From contig NZ_PGGV01000037.1 in assembly GCF_002798405.1 (NCBI RefSeq), positions 62,001 through 126,000 of the forward strand: 64,000 nt of DNA, given 5' to 3'. A program made the position numbers and the translations under genes. The notes under the pieces were generated by a model. That model had not been told where the DNA came from. It worked only from the letters and a program-made list of their open reading frames with translations, and searched no databases. Below, piece after piece: positions 16,275 through 28,010 of the stretch. The DNA comes from Glycomyces xiaoerkulensis (lineage in GTDB: Bacteria > Actinomycetota > Actinomycetes > Mycobacteriales > Micromonosporaceae). The first letter of the stretch is position 1; each line of letters begins with the position of its first letter.

Positions 16275-17783
16275 ATGAACGACTCCCCGAGACACCCGCG
16301 CATCGTCCGGAATGACTATAGGGCGCTGCGGCCGCCGAATACCACGGACTGGCGGCCGAATCTGGCGGTGAGCGTGGTCATACCGGCCTACGGCTCCCAA
16401 GAGAAGCTCGATCTGGTCCTGGCCGCGCTCGCCGCCCAGACCTATCCGGCCGAACTGACCGAGACCGTAGTCGTCGACGACAACTCCGCGCCCCCGCTGC
16501 GCCTGCCCGAGCTGCGCCCCGAACGGACCCGACTGGTCGTCGCCGACAAGGAGTCGTGGGGATCGGCGCACGCGGTCAACACCGGCGTCGCCCACAGCGA
16601 GGGCGAGGTCATCCTGCGGCTGGACTCCGACATGGTCGCCTGGCGCGACCACATCGAGGCCCAGATGCGCTGGCACCACGCCGCCGACTACCTGGCCGTC
16701 CTCGGCCACAAGCGCTTCGTCGACTGGGCGGACGGCGATCTGACCCCCGAGCAGGTCTACGAGAAGGTCGTCTCCGGCGAAGGCTGGTCCCTGTTCGAAC
16801 GCGAGCGCTCCCGACCGCAGTGGATCGAGCACGTCATCGCCGACACCGACGGGCTGACCGTGCACCACCCGGGGAACTACCGGGTGTTCATCGGGGCCAC
16901 CGGCTCGCTGCACCGCGACCTGTTCAAGACCGCCGGCGGCCTCGACGCGGGGCTGCGCCTGGGCAGCGACACCGAGTTCGCCTACCGGCTGGCCCAGGCC
17001 GGAGCGGTGTTCGTGCCCGAGACGACCTCCTCGGCCTGGCACCTGGGCATCCCGCAGATGCAGGCGAAGGAGGCCGAGGGCCGGGAGCAGCGCCTCCCCT
17101 ACATCGCCCAGCGGGTGCCGCTGCACGGCATGCGCCGCAGCGCCCCCACCCGCGGCTGGCTCGTCCCGCACGTCGACGTGGTCATCGACGTCGCCGCGGC
17201 CGACGTCGCCGACGTCGACGCCGCCGTGGCCCCGATCCTGGCCGGGCCGGACGGCGACGTGCGCATCACCCTGGTCACCGGGCAGGACCGGCCGCGCCAC
17301 GACCGCGAGGCGATCCTCTCCGGCGAGGGCGCCCAGGCCCGCCTGATAGAGGAGATGTACGACGCCGAGTCGCGGGTCCGCATCGCCTCCGAGGCTCCCC
17401 CGGCCGACCCGGCCGTGCCCTACCGGCTGCTGCTGCCGGCGCCGGCGCCGCTGCGCGAGAACGCCATGTCGAAGATCCTCGGCACCGCCCACCGCGAGGA
17501 CGCCGGCCTGGTGCTGGCCGCGCTGCCCGGCGCCCCGCCGGCGCGCCTGGAACGCACCGCGGCCTTCGCCCGCGCCCGCCACATCGCCGGCGGCGAGGCC
17601 GACCTCGACCGGATCGTCGCCGGCATCTGGGGGGTCGCGAACCACCGGGGCCTGGCGGCGCGCGAACCGGGGAACACCGCCTTCACCCCGCCGCCGGCGA
17701 GCCTCCCCCGGCGCCTGGCGCGCAGGTTCCTCAGCGCCCGCCGGCGCGCCCGGCTGCGCACGCTGTTCAAACGCCCCGCCTGA
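16275..17783 (+). CDS. Family 2 glycosyltransferase, first of a tandem pair
   Basis: The GT-A domain begins LAVSVVIPAYGSQEKLDLVL and has ETVVVDDNSA and the donor-metal motif LRLDSDM, then RFVDWADGD and TGSLHRDLFKTAGGLDAGL as the acceptor half. The C-terminal about 180 residues form an extra region of unknown fold that is also present in the next gene. I used ATG 16275 rather than the TTG at 16248. Sugar and acceptor are unknown; the surface-polysaccharide setting is clear from the neighbours. It shares an identical 94-bp block with the paralog downstream. Confidence 0.9.
   Translation: MNDSPRHPRIVRNDYRALRPPNTTDWRPNLAVSVVIPAYGSQEKLDLVLAALAAQTYPAELTETVVVDDNSAPPLRLPELRPERTRLVVADKESWGSAHAVNTGVAHSEGEVILRLDSDMVAWRDHIEAQMRWHHAADYLAVLGHKRFVDWADGDLTPEQVYEKVVSGEGWSLFERERSRPQWIEHVIADTDGLTVHHPGNYRVFIGATGSLHRDLFKTAGGLDAGLRLGSDTEFAYRLAQAGAVFVPETTSSAWHLGIPQMQAKEAEGREQRLPYIAQRVPLHGMRRSAPTRGWLVPHVDVVIDVAAADVADVDAAVAPILAGPDGDVRITLVTGQDRPRHDREAILSGEGAQARLIEEMYDAESRVRIASEAPPADPAVPYRLLLPAPAPLRENAMSKILGTAHREDAGLVLAALPGAPPARLERTAAFARARHIAGGEADLDRIVAGIWGVANHRGLAAREPGNTAFTPPPASLPRRLARRFLSARRRARLRTLFKRPA
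16645..16738 (+). repeat. 94-bp direct repeat, copy 1 (identical to 18156–18249)
   Basis: Ninety-four consecutive bases are identical between the two tandem GT2 genes, coding for DHIEAQMRWHHAADYLAVLG and HKRFVDWADG. Flanking parts of the genes differ clearly at both DNA and protein level. The pattern suggests recent gene conversion. Confidence 0.9.
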
Positions 17784-17800
17784 AGCGATTGGAGACCGTC

Positions 17801-19246
17801 ATGGCCAGTCCCACGATCCGCCGCAACGACTACGGCGAGCTGTCGCGGCCGGTCGGGGCGTGGACGCCGCGGCTGAGCGTCAGCGTCGTCATCCCGGCTC
17901 ACGGCGGCCAGGAGCGGCTCGCGGTCGTGCTCGCCGCGCTTGCGGCGCAGACCTACCCCGGTGAGCTGACGGAGGTCGTCGTCGTCGACGACGGCTCCGA
18001 TCCGGCCCTGCGTCTGCCGGAGCTGCGGCCCCGGCACGCCAGGATCGTGGCGCCGCTGCCGGGCGGCTGGGCCTCGGCGCACGCCACGAACTCGGGCGTC
18101 GAGCGCAGCGAGGGCGAGGTCGTGATGCGGCTGGACTCGGACATGCTGGCCTTCGGCGACCACATCGAGGCCCAGATGCGCTGGCACCACGCCGCCGACT
18201 ACCTGGCCGTCCTCGGCCACAAGCGCTTCGTCGACTGGGCGGACGGCGACCTGGCCCCGGAGGCCGTGCACGAGGCGGTGCGGGCCGGGCGGGCGGGCGA
18301 GCTGTTCGACGCCGAGTCGTCCGAGCCGCAGTGGATCGAGTCGATCATCGACCGCACCGACGGGCTCAAGCAAGCCGACCACCGGGCCTTCCGGGTGATG
18401 GTCGGGGCCACGTTCTCGGTGCCCAGGGCGCTGTACAAGGCCTCCGGCGGCATGGACGCGGACGTGCTCCTCGGCTCGGACACGATCTTCGGCTACCGGC
18501 TCCACCAGGCGGGGGCGGCGTTCGTGCCCGACCTCGACTCCTCGTCGTGGCACCTGGGGCCGCGGCAGATCACCGCGCGCGGGGACCTCGCCAAGCGCTA
18601 CCGCCGGCCGTTCATCGCCAACCGGGTACCCGAGCTCGACCTCAAGCGGCCGCGGGCCGCGCGCTCGTGGGCGACGCCGCTGGCGGACGTGTTCATCGAC
18701 GCCGCCGACGGCGCCGAAACCTGCACCGACCGCCTGCTGCGCGGAACGGTCCCGGACGTGCGGGTGACGCTGCTGGGCGACTGGCCCGAGCCGCCGCCGG
18801 AGCGGTACCGGCCGCTGGACGACCCCTATCTCCGGCTGCGGCTGCTGGCCGAGTCCTTCCGGGGCGAGCCGCGGGTGCTGCTGGACGAGCAGGCGCGGCG
18901 CGACCAGTCGGTGCCATACCGGATCCGGCTGCCGCCCGGGGCCAAGCCGAGCCGGGACGCGATAGCGACGCTGGTGGGTTACGCGAACGACCGGATGCTC
19001 GGCGAACTCGAGGTCGAGCTGCCCGTCGGCACGGCGCGGCTGGAGCGGACCGCCGCCCGGGCCAGGGCCGACCACCTGGGGGCCGACATCGCCCGGGTGT
19101 GGGGTTCGGAGCGGGTCACCGAGGGGCCGCCGGTGGAGGCCCTCACCGGGCAGCGGGAGCGATCAGGAGCGGCCGGCCCGCGCCGAACGGCCCCGAAGGG
19201 GCTGCTCGGGCGGGCGCGGGGCGCCCTGCGGCGGCTCGCCGGCTGA
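17801..19246 (+). CDS. Family 2 glycosyltransferase, second of a tandem pair
   Basis: This 481-residue protein is a paralog of the preceding gene, with the same plan: SVSVVIPAHGGQERLAVVLA, EVVVVDDGSD, MRLDSDM, RFVDWADGD and FSVPRALYKASGGMD in the GT-A domain, then the same kind of C-terminal extension. It starts 17 bp after the first copy's stop behind a TTGGAGA box, so the two are co-transcribed. Its 3' end overlaps the convergent glycosyltransferase gene by 84 bp. Such pairs may add two related sugars in turn. Confidence 0.9.
   Translation: MASPTIRRNDYGELSRPVGAWTPRLSVSVVIPAHGGQERLAVVLAALAAQTYPGELTEVVVVDDGSDPALRLPELRPRHARIVAPLPGGWASAHATNSGVERSEGEVVMRLDSDMLAFGDHIEAQMRWHHAADYLAVLGHKRFVDWADGDLAPEAVHEAVRAGRAGELFDAESSEPQWIESIIDRTDGLKQADHRAFRVMVGATFSVPRALYKASGGMDADVLLGSDTIFGYRLHQAGAAFVPDLDSSSWHLGPRQITARGDLAKRYRRPFIANRVPELDLKRPRAARSWATPLADVFIDAADGAETCTDRLLRGTVPDVRVTLLGDWPEPPPERYRPLDDPYLRLRLLAESFRGEPRVLLDEQARRDQSVPYRIRLPPGAKPSRDAIATLVGYANDRMLGELEVELPVGTARLERTAARARADHLGADIARVWGSERVTEGPPVEALTGQRERSGAAGPRRTAPKGLLGRARGALRRLAG
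18156..18249 (+). repeat. 94-bp direct repeat, copy 2 (identical to 16645–16738)
   Basis: Second copy of the identical block, lying in the equivalent codons of the downstream GT2 paralog. Confidence 0.9.
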
Positions 19247-20281
19247 AGCCGCGCGGGCCCGGCGCCCGGCCAGCGGGGCTCGCAGGAACCGCCCGAACCG
19301 CCAGCCCAGGCGGAACAGCTCGTAGCTGCGGTAGGCGCGGGCGGCCAGCAGGCGCTGCTTGAGTCCGTCGACACCGCCGGAGGGGCGCCAGGCGTCCTGA
19401 CCGGGGTGGTAGCGCCCGAACAGCTCGGAGGTGCGGTCGAAGAACTCGCGTCGCAGCTTGGGGTCGACCCGTTCGGTGTTCCCGATGACCAGCAGCAGGT
19501 GCCGGACCATGTGGTCGAACAGCGCGGTGCGGACGCCGGGGTCGGCCACCGGCTCGAGGTCCTCCCAGGTGCGCCGCCACTGGGTGAACACGTCGAAGTG
19601 GCGGTCGTCGCGGGTGCGGGTGATGGAGGACCCGGCGCGCTGGATCCAGCGGTAGCAGCACTCGGTGACCACGGCCATGCGCTTGGCGCGGCGGAACAGG
19701 CCGTAGGTCCACGGGATGTCGGTGTACCAGCCGGACGGGAATTCGAGGTCGATCGAGGTCAGGAACTCCCTGCGGGAGACCTTGGTCCAGGGGGTGTGGG
19801 TGTAGTCGACGATCCGGGGCCACTGCTCGAGCGTGAAGTCGCCGGGATCGGCCGGGCAGTCCCGGGCGAGGTCGACCAGCTCGCCGGGCTCGACCGCGCC
19901 GGTTTCGCGGATCTTCCGGTGCTGGACGAGCACGACGTCGGGGCGCGCCTCGGAGTCGGAGACGGCGGCGATCACCCGGTCGACGGCGCCGGGCTCCAGC
20001 TCGTCGTCGGCGTCGACGAACCACACGTAGTCCCCGGTGGCGTGGGTGAGGCCGAAGTTGCGGGCGGGGCCCGATCCGGCGTTCTCGGGTGTCGATACGA
20101 CGCGGACGCGCGGATCGGCCTCCGCGTAGCGCTCGGCGATGCCGCGCGAGCCGTCGGGAGAGCAGTCGTCGGCGACGACGACTTCGAGCCGGTCTCCGCC
20201 GCCACCGACGATGGTGTCGAGGCACCCCGCGAGGTAATCCTCGGCCCGGTGGACGGGGATGACGATGCTCAATGAAGGCAT
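19163..20281 (-). CDS. Family 2 glycosyltransferase
   Basis: This 372-residue enzyme has a clear GT2 (GT-A) domain: SLSIVIPVHRAEDYLAGCLD, VVVADDCSPDGSRGIAERY and the DxD motif DYVWFVDADDE, followed by the acceptor region with SRREFLTSIDLEFPSGWYTD. The C-terminal about 80 residues are Arg/Ala/Pro-rich and probably disordered or membrane-associated. The 3' end overlaps the convergent GT2 gene by 84 bp, so part of the basic tail may reflect constraint from the other strand. The domain resembles CDP-glycerol/teichoic-acid-type and capsule GT2 enzymes, but the sugar is unknown. Confidence 0.9.
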   Translation of the reverse strand: MPSLSIVIPVHRAEDYLAGCLDTIVGGGGDRLEVVVADDCSPDGSRGIAERYAEADPRVRVVSTPENAGSGPARNFGLTHATGDYVWFVDADDELEPGAVDRVIAAVSDSEARPDVVLVQHRKIRETGAVEPGELVDLARDCPADPGDFTLEQWPRIVDYTHTPWTKVSRREFLTSIDLEFPSGWYTDIPWTYGLFRRAKRMAVVTECCYRWIQRAGSSITRTRDDRHFDVFTQWRRTWEDLEPVADPGVRTALFDHMVRHLLLVIGNTERVDPKLRREFFDRTSELFGRYHPGQDAWRPSGGVDGLKQRLLAARAYRSYELFRLGWRFGRFLRAPLAGRRARAASAGEPPQGAPRPPEQPLRGRSARAGRS

Positions 20282-20621
20282 GCCCCGATATTAGCCCGCG
20301 AATGCCCGGCCAGGAGTACATCGAATGCGGCCGGGATCATTTTTGTCGAGCCGTATTCCTGCACGTGGAAGGGGGACTTCGCAAGCCGCGTAGCGATCGA
20401 CCGCGACGCGCCGGCGGAAACGTAAGGCGGGTGAACTCTTGTGGTCCAGCAAGTGAATTGTTTGGACATTTGTCTGTATAGTTTCCAACAGATGGACGAA
20501 GTGTGAACCGAAGTCAAACATCCATCCCCCGTCGCCCTGGCCGGAAATCCGCCTTTCGCCGTTGCTAATCTCGGAATCATCACCTAGTCAACACCCCCAC
20601 AGCAGCGAAAAGGAATCCACT
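20282..20621. other. Intergenic promoter region between two divergent polysaccharide genes
   Basis: 340 bp, noticeably AT-richer than the genes, with no supported coding frame. It contains a TATAGT hexamer at 20477–20482 inside a TCTGT-N10-ACAGA inverted repeat (20473–20492), which could be a promoter with an operator. It presumably serves the dehydrogenase gene at 20622 and the glycosyltransferase ending at 20281. Confidence 0.5.
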
Positions 20622-21899
20622 GTGGCACCCAAGGATATCGCGAGCGGTACGCCGTTCGATCTGGTCGTGGTCGGGCAGGGCTACGTCGGTCTGCCGCTGG
20701 CCCAGGCCGCGGCCGGCGAGGGCCTCGGCGTGGCCGGCCTCGACCGCTCCCAGCCGGTCGTCGACGCATTGAACTCCGGCACCAGCCACATCGACGACAT
20801 CTCCGACGACGAGCTCGCGGCCATGCTCGAGCAGGGGTACCGCGCCACCACCGACGCCTCGGTGCAGTCCCGGGCGGCGGCCGTCGTCATCTGCGTGCCG
20901 ACCCCGCTGTCCGACACCGGCGGGCCGGATCTGACCGCGGTCACCTCCGCGGCGCGCTCGGTCGCCGAGCACCTGCGTCCCGGGACCCTGGTGGTGCTGG
21001 AGTCGACCACCTATCCGGGCACCACCGACGAGGTGGTGCGGCCGATCCTGGAGGAGTCGGGCCTGACCGCCGGGAAGGACTTCCACCTGGCCTTCTCACC
21101 CGAGCGGGTCGACCCGGGCAACCCCGTGTACGGCATCGTCAACACCCCCAAGGTCGTCGGCGGCCTCACCCCCGAGTGCACCGCGACCGCCGCGGCCTTC
21201 TACAGCAAATTCATCGAAACCGTCGTCGAAGCGGCGGGCACGCGCGAGGCCGAGATGGCGAAGCTGCTGGAGAACACCTACCGGCACGTGAACATCGCGC
21301 TGGTCAACGAGATGGCGGTGTTCTGCCGCGAGCTCGGGATCGACCTGTGGGACGCGATCGGCCTGGCGGGGACCAAGCCGTTCGGATACCAGGCGTTCTA
21401 CCCCGGCCCCGGCGTCGGCGGGCACTGCATCCCGATCGACCCCAACTACCTGTCGTACAAGGTCCGCACCCTCGGCTACCCGTTCCGCTTCGTCGAACTG
21501 GCCCAGGAGATCAACAACCGGATGCCCGAGTACGTGGTGAACCGGGCGATGGCGCGGCTCAACGCGCACGGCCTGGCGCTGTCGCGGGCGCGGGTGCTGC
21601 TGCTGGGCGTCACCTACAAGCCCGACATCGCCGACCAGCGCGAGTCGCCGGCCGAGCCGGTGGCGAAGAAGCTCATCGACGCAGGCGCCGAAGTGGTCTA
21701 CCACGACCCGCACGTGGCCGCCTGGTCCGTGCGCGGCCGGGAGATCGAGCGGGTCCTCGAGCCGAACGCGGCCAAGGCCGACCTGGTGGTCCTGCTCACC
21801 GGTCACCGCGAGTACACCCCCGACTCGCTCCCGGCGGGGGTCCCGGTGCTCGACACCAGGGGCTCGCTGCGGGGGGCCGCGGGCGTCGAGACGCTCTGA
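20622..21899 (+). CDS. Nucleotide-sugar dehydrogenase, WecC/UDP-HexNAc 6-dehydrogenase type
   Basis: This 425-residue enzyme belongs to the UDP-glucose/GDP-mannose dehydrogenase family but is closer to UDP-ManNAc/GlcNAc 6-dehydrogenases (WecC, TviB) than to the first copy at 7.5 kb. The motifs are VVVGQGYVGLPLAQAAA, FHLAFSPERVDPG, KLLENTYRHVNIALVNEMA, GPGVGGHCIPIDPNYL with catalytic Cys269, and LLLGVTYKPDIADQRESPA. I chose GTG 20622 because AAAGGA precedes it and the family motif starts soon after; the frame extends upstream without bias. The product would be a uronic acid of an N-acetylhexosamine for the polysaccharide. Confidence 0.9.
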   Translation: MAPKDIASGTPFDLVVVGQGYVGLPLAQAAAGEGLGVAGLDRSQPVVDALNSGTSHIDDISDDELAAMLEQGYRATTDASVQSRAAAVVICVPTPLSDTGGPDLTAVTSAARSVAEHLRPGTLVVLESTTYPGTTDEVVRPILEESGLTAGKDFHLAFSPERVDPGNPVYGIVNTPKVVGGLTPECTATAAAFYSKFIETVVEAAGTREAEMAKLLENTYRHVNIALVNEMAVFCRELGIDLWDAIGLAGTKPFGYQAFYPGPGVGGHCIPIDPNYLSYKVRTLGYPFRFVELAQEINNRMPEYVVNRAMARLNAHGLALSRARVLLLGVTYKPDIADQRESPAEPVAKKLIDAGAEVVYHDPHVAAWSVRGREIERVLEPNAAKADLVVLLTGHREYTPDSLPAGVPVLDTRGSLRGAAGVETL

Positions 21900-21905
21900 T
21901 GCGGC

Positions 21906-21934
21906 GGGGGCCGCGGGGCGGTGTCGCGGCCCCC
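21906..21934 (+). terminator. Perfect hairpin terminator after the nucleotide-sugar dehydrogenase
   Basis: GGGGGCCGCG and CGCGGCCCCC form a perfect 10-bp stem with a 9-nt loop, 6 bp beyond the stop at 21899. It lies between two convergent genes and may act in both directions. Confidence 0.6.
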
Positions 21935-21957
21935 GGTTTCCCGGTTCGGCGCCGTCG

Positions 21958-22734
21958 CTACGCGACGGCGCGGGCGAATTTGCGGCCGGCCCACCACACC
22001 AGGAGGAGCGCCAGGCCGCCGATGAAGGCCGCCGCCTGCCAGATGAAGTCGCTGTCGAGGTCCCCGGCGAACAGGGACCGGGCGGCCTCGACCGCGTAGT
22101 AGAACGGGTTGAAGTCGGCGACGGTCTGGAGCCAGGTCGGGGCCAGGGCCATCGGCAGCATGATGCCCGACAGGAGCATGACCGGCTGGACCACGGTGTT
22201 GAGCACCGGCGCGAGGGTGTCCTCGCTCTTGAGCACGATCGCCACGCCGTAGGAGAGCGCGCCGAGCATGAAGGAGGTCAGGACGATGATGCCGAACATC
22301 AGGAACACGCCGGGCCAGTAGATGGTCAGGCCGCCGATCGGCGAGGCCAGCAGGACCAGGATGAGCGCCTGGAAGATCGTGGTCGTCACAGTCGACAGTG
22401 TCCGTCCGATCAGGAGCGCGACGCGGCTGACCGGGGTGACCCGCATGCGTTCGATGACGCCCTGGCGCAGCTCGGCGATGAGGCCGAAGCCGACGAAGGT
22501 GGACCCGAACAGGGCCATCATGATGATCAGGCCGGGCACGAAGGTCTCCATCGCGCCGTTCTCGAAGCCGGGCATCGCGCCGCCTCGCACGTCGTCGAAG
22601 GAGTTCAGCAGCGGGGCGAAGAAGATGAGGAAGTACAGCGGCTGGACGAGCATGACCACGAGCCAGACCGGCTGCTTCAGGTTGAGCTTCATGGCCCTGG
22701 AGTAGACGAGCCAGGTGTCGCGGAGGGCTTTCAC
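21958..22734 (-). CDS. ABC-2 type permease (DrrB-like)
   Basis: This 258-residue membrane protein has about six spans: QPVWLVVMLVQPLYFLIFFA, FVPGLIIMMALFGSTFVGFG, a span near LSTVTTTIFQALILVLLA, VFLMFGIIVLTSFMLGALSY, VVQPVMLLSGIMLPMAL and a last one ending LLLVWWAGRKFARAVA. The ELRQGVIERMRVTPVSR loop is the ABC-2 family hallmark. The GTG at 22734 follows AGGAG, 2 bp after the ATPase stop. With the ATPase it forms an exporter of the daunorubicin-resistance type; the substrate (drug or lipid) is unknown. Confidence 0.93.
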   Translation of the reverse strand: MKALRDTWLVYSRAMKLNLKQPVWLVVMLVQPLYFLIFFAPLLNSFDDVRGGAMPGFENGAMETFVPGLIIMMALFGSTFVGFGLIAELRQGVIERMRVTPVSRVALLIGRTLSTVTTTIFQALILVLLASPIGGLTIYWPGVFLMFGIIVLTSFMLGALSYGVAIVLKSEDTLAPVLNTVVQPVMLLSGIMLPMALAPTWLQTVADFNPFYYAVEAARSLFAGDLDSDFIWQAAAFIGGLALLLVWWAGRKFARAVA

Positions 22735-22736
22735 GG

Positions 22737-23705
22737 TCAGGACTCCTCTCGCAGCGAGCGGCCGGTCTGCTTCAGGAACACGTCGTCCAGGCTGGGCCGG
22801 TGCAGCTCGATGGACGCGGCGGCGATGTCGGCGCCGTCGAGGGCGCGGAGCAGCTCGGGCAGGGCCGCGGAGCCGTCGTCCACATAGAGGCGGAGCTCGG
22901 CGACGCCGGTGGCGGGGTCGGGCTCGCCGGCCTCGATCTCGCGGACGGACCCGCGGCCTTCGAGCACGGCCCGGGCCTCCTCGGCCCGCCCGTTGACGCC
23001 GATGCCGACCACGTCGCCGGCCACCTCCTTCTTGAGCTCGATCGGGGTGCCCTCGGTGACGATCTCGCCGTGGTCGATGATGGCGAGCCGATCGCACAGG
23101 GCGTCGGCCTCGTCGAGGTAGTGGGTGGTCAGGAAGATCGCGGTGCCCCGCTCGCGCAGGGCGCGGACCTCGTCCCACATGTGGGCCCGCGACTGCGGGT
23201 CGAGACCGGTGGTGGGCTCGTCGAGGAACAGGAGCCGCGGCTCGTGCATCACGCCCAGGGCGATGTCGAGGCGGCGCTTCTGGCCCCCCGAGTAGGTCTT
23301 GATGTTGCGGTCGGCGAAGTCGGTGAGCTGGAAGGCCCGCAGGACGGTCCCGGCGCGCGCGGCGGAGTCCCGCTTGGACATGCCGTAGAGGCGTCCCTGC
23401 ATGATCAGCTCCTCGCGGGCGGTGACCTCGCCCCAGGTGCCGCCCTCCTGGCCGACGTAGCCGATGTCGCGCCGGACGGCGGCCTGGTCCTTGGCCAGGT
23501 CGTGCCCGCACACGGCGGCGCGTCCGTCGGTGGGCTCGATGAGGGTCGAGAGCATGCGCATCGCGGTGGTCTTGCCGGCCCCGTTGGGGCCGAGGAGGCC
23601 GAAGATCTCCCCCTCCTGCACGGAAAGGTCGACGCCGCGGACGGCCTCGACCTCCTTCCCGCGGGACTTGAAGGTCTTCCTCAGCCCCTTGGTCTCTATG
23701 AGCAT
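22737..23705 (-). CDS. ABC transporter ATP-binding protein (DrrA family)
   Basis: This 322-residue ATPase has Walker A GPNGAGKTT, the signature YSGGQKRRLDIALG, and Walker B RLLFLDEPTTGLDPQSR. The region after residue 230 matches the C-terminal domain found in DrrA-type ATPases (VLEGRGSVREIEAGEPDP, ELHRPSLDDVFLKQTGRSL). It pairs with the ABC-2 permease downstream and diverges from a PadR regulator, the usual layout of a PadR-controlled multidrug exporter. The ATG follows an AGAGG box. Confidence 0.95.
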   Translation of the reverse strand: MLIETKGLRKTFKSRGKEVEAVRGVDLSVQEGEIFGLLGPNGAGKTTAMRMLSTLIEPTDGRAAVCGHDLAKDQAAVRRDIGYVGQEGGTWGEVTAREELIMQGRLYGMSKRDSAARAGTVLRAFQLTDFADRNIKTYSGGQKRRLDIALGVMHEPRLLFLDEPTTGLDPQSRAHMWDEVRALRERGTAIFLTTHYLDEADALCDRLAIIDHGEIVTEGTPIELKKEVAGDVVGIGVNGRAEEARAVLEGRGSVREIEAGEPDPATGVAELRLYVDDGSAALPELLRALDGADIAAASIELHRPSLDDVFLKQTGRSLREES

Positions 23706-23757
23706 CGGTGCCTCTCGGGTGGGTTTCCGGTGGTTTCGCTGAGGGTGTTGTTAAAGA

Positions 23758-23823
23758 TTGACTATAAACATGCCGGGAAAGCGGCTGCAACCAGGTATCC
23801 CGTGCCGAGGAATCGATAGTCAA
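23758..23823. promoter_or_regulatory. Inverted-repeat operator pair TTGACTAT … ATAGTCAA in the padR/ABC divergent promoter
   Basis: The perfect 8-bp inverted copies TTGACTAT (23758–23765) and ATAGTCAA (23816–23823) are 50 bp apart in the divergent region. Each copy contains a TTGACT -35-like hexamer pointing toward the space between them. A TATACT box at 23827–23832 lies just beyond the second arm, 9 bp before the ATG at 23842. Control by the PadR protein next door is an inference. Confidence 0.5.
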
Positions 23824-23841
23824 CGCTATACTATGGCGGGC

Positions 23842-24513
23842 ATGTGGAGCACCCGACTTCTCGTCCTCGGCCTGGTCCGGTGGCTCGGCCCGGTCCACGG
23901 CTACCTGGTCCGCCGCGAGATCGACTCCTGGCGGATGCCGGGGGTCTCCGAGGTCGGCGCCGGCTCGGTCTACCACGCGCTCAAGAAACTGACCGGCGAC
24001 GGACTGATCGAGGTCGACTCCACCGAGTCGGTCGACGACCGCCCGGCCCGGACCTCCTACCGGATCACCGTGGAGGGCGAGGCCGAATTCCAGCGGCTGC
24101 TGCGCGAGAAACTCTGGGAGGCGGCGCCGATCGACGACCCGTTCCACACCGCCTGGTCGTTCGCCAACGTGCTCGGCCGCGCCGAGAACACCGCGCTGCT
24201 GCGGCAGCGGGCCGATACGCTCTACCGGCGCATCGACGCCTGCACCGCGCTGCTGGCGTCCTCTACCGACCGGTTCACGACCGGCCGGGAGCAGCTCTAC
24301 ATGCCCGCCCACGTGCGCGCGCTGCTCCGGAGGCAGATCGACCTGTGGCTGGCCGACGCCGAGTGGTGCGAGTCGACCGCCGGGCGCATCGAGGCCGGGG
24401 AGCTGGACCTGGGCGGCGAGATCGGCCCCGAGCAGGCCGCGGCCTGGCGCGAATCGATCCGCGACGGGTGCCACCACGAAGTGGTCGAGCAGTGGCACCG
24501 GGCGATGGACTGA
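23842..24513 (+). CDS. PadR-family transcriptional regulator
   Basis: The N-terminal winged helix is recognisable from LLVLGLVRWLGPVHGYLVRR, VGAGSVYHALKKLTGDGLIE and RTSYRITVEGEAEFQRLL. The C-terminal part (from about 95) is a long helical dimer region as in subfamily-1-like larger PadR proteins. PadR repressors typically control a neighbouring ABC or drug exporter and release DNA on ligand binding. The start is uncertain: ATG 23833 and ATG 23842 are 9 bp apart and the frame runs up to 23758. I favour 23842 because a TATACT box abuts the first ATG. Confidence 0.9.
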   Translation: MWSTRLLVLGLVRWLGPVHGYLVRREIDSWRMPGVSEVGAGSVYHALKKLTGDGLIEVDSTESVDDRPARTSYRITVEGEAEFQRLLREKLWEAAPIDDPFHTAWSFANVLGRAENTALLRQRADTLYRRIDACTALLASSTDRFTTGREQLYMPAHVRALLRRQIDLWLADAEWCESTAGRIEAGELDLGGEIGPEQAAAWRESIRDGCHHEVVEQWHRAMD

Positions 24514-24656
24514 ACCGCTCCCCAACGAACGTTCGGCAGATCACCTCAAAAAATCCACAAAGAGAATTGTCGACGTTCTCTAAAATCTGCCCGGTTTAAG
24601 GGCCTTTGACGTTCCATCACGGTTCGCCGTCGGACCGCGCTCGCAGCCCGGACCAT

Positions 24657-24662
24657 TACACT
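24657..24662 (+). promoter_or_regulatory. -10 box of a likely leaderless promoter (accA gene)
   Basis: TACACT ends 7 nt before the GTG at 24670. No Shine–Dalgarno sequence is present between it and the start. Confidence 0.4.
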
Positions 24663-24669
24663 GCGGAAC

Positions 24670-27950
<3,281 letters not shown>

Positions 27951-28010
27951 GCCGCCGGCCGCCTCGGGTCTCAGAGGTCGGGCCGCGCGGCGGAAACGCG
28001 GGGCTTTCGG

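Noticed and set aside
16645-18249. 94-bp repeats as a mobile element
   Set aside because: They lie at equivalent codons of two paralogs and have no ends or duplications of target sites, so gene conversion explains them.
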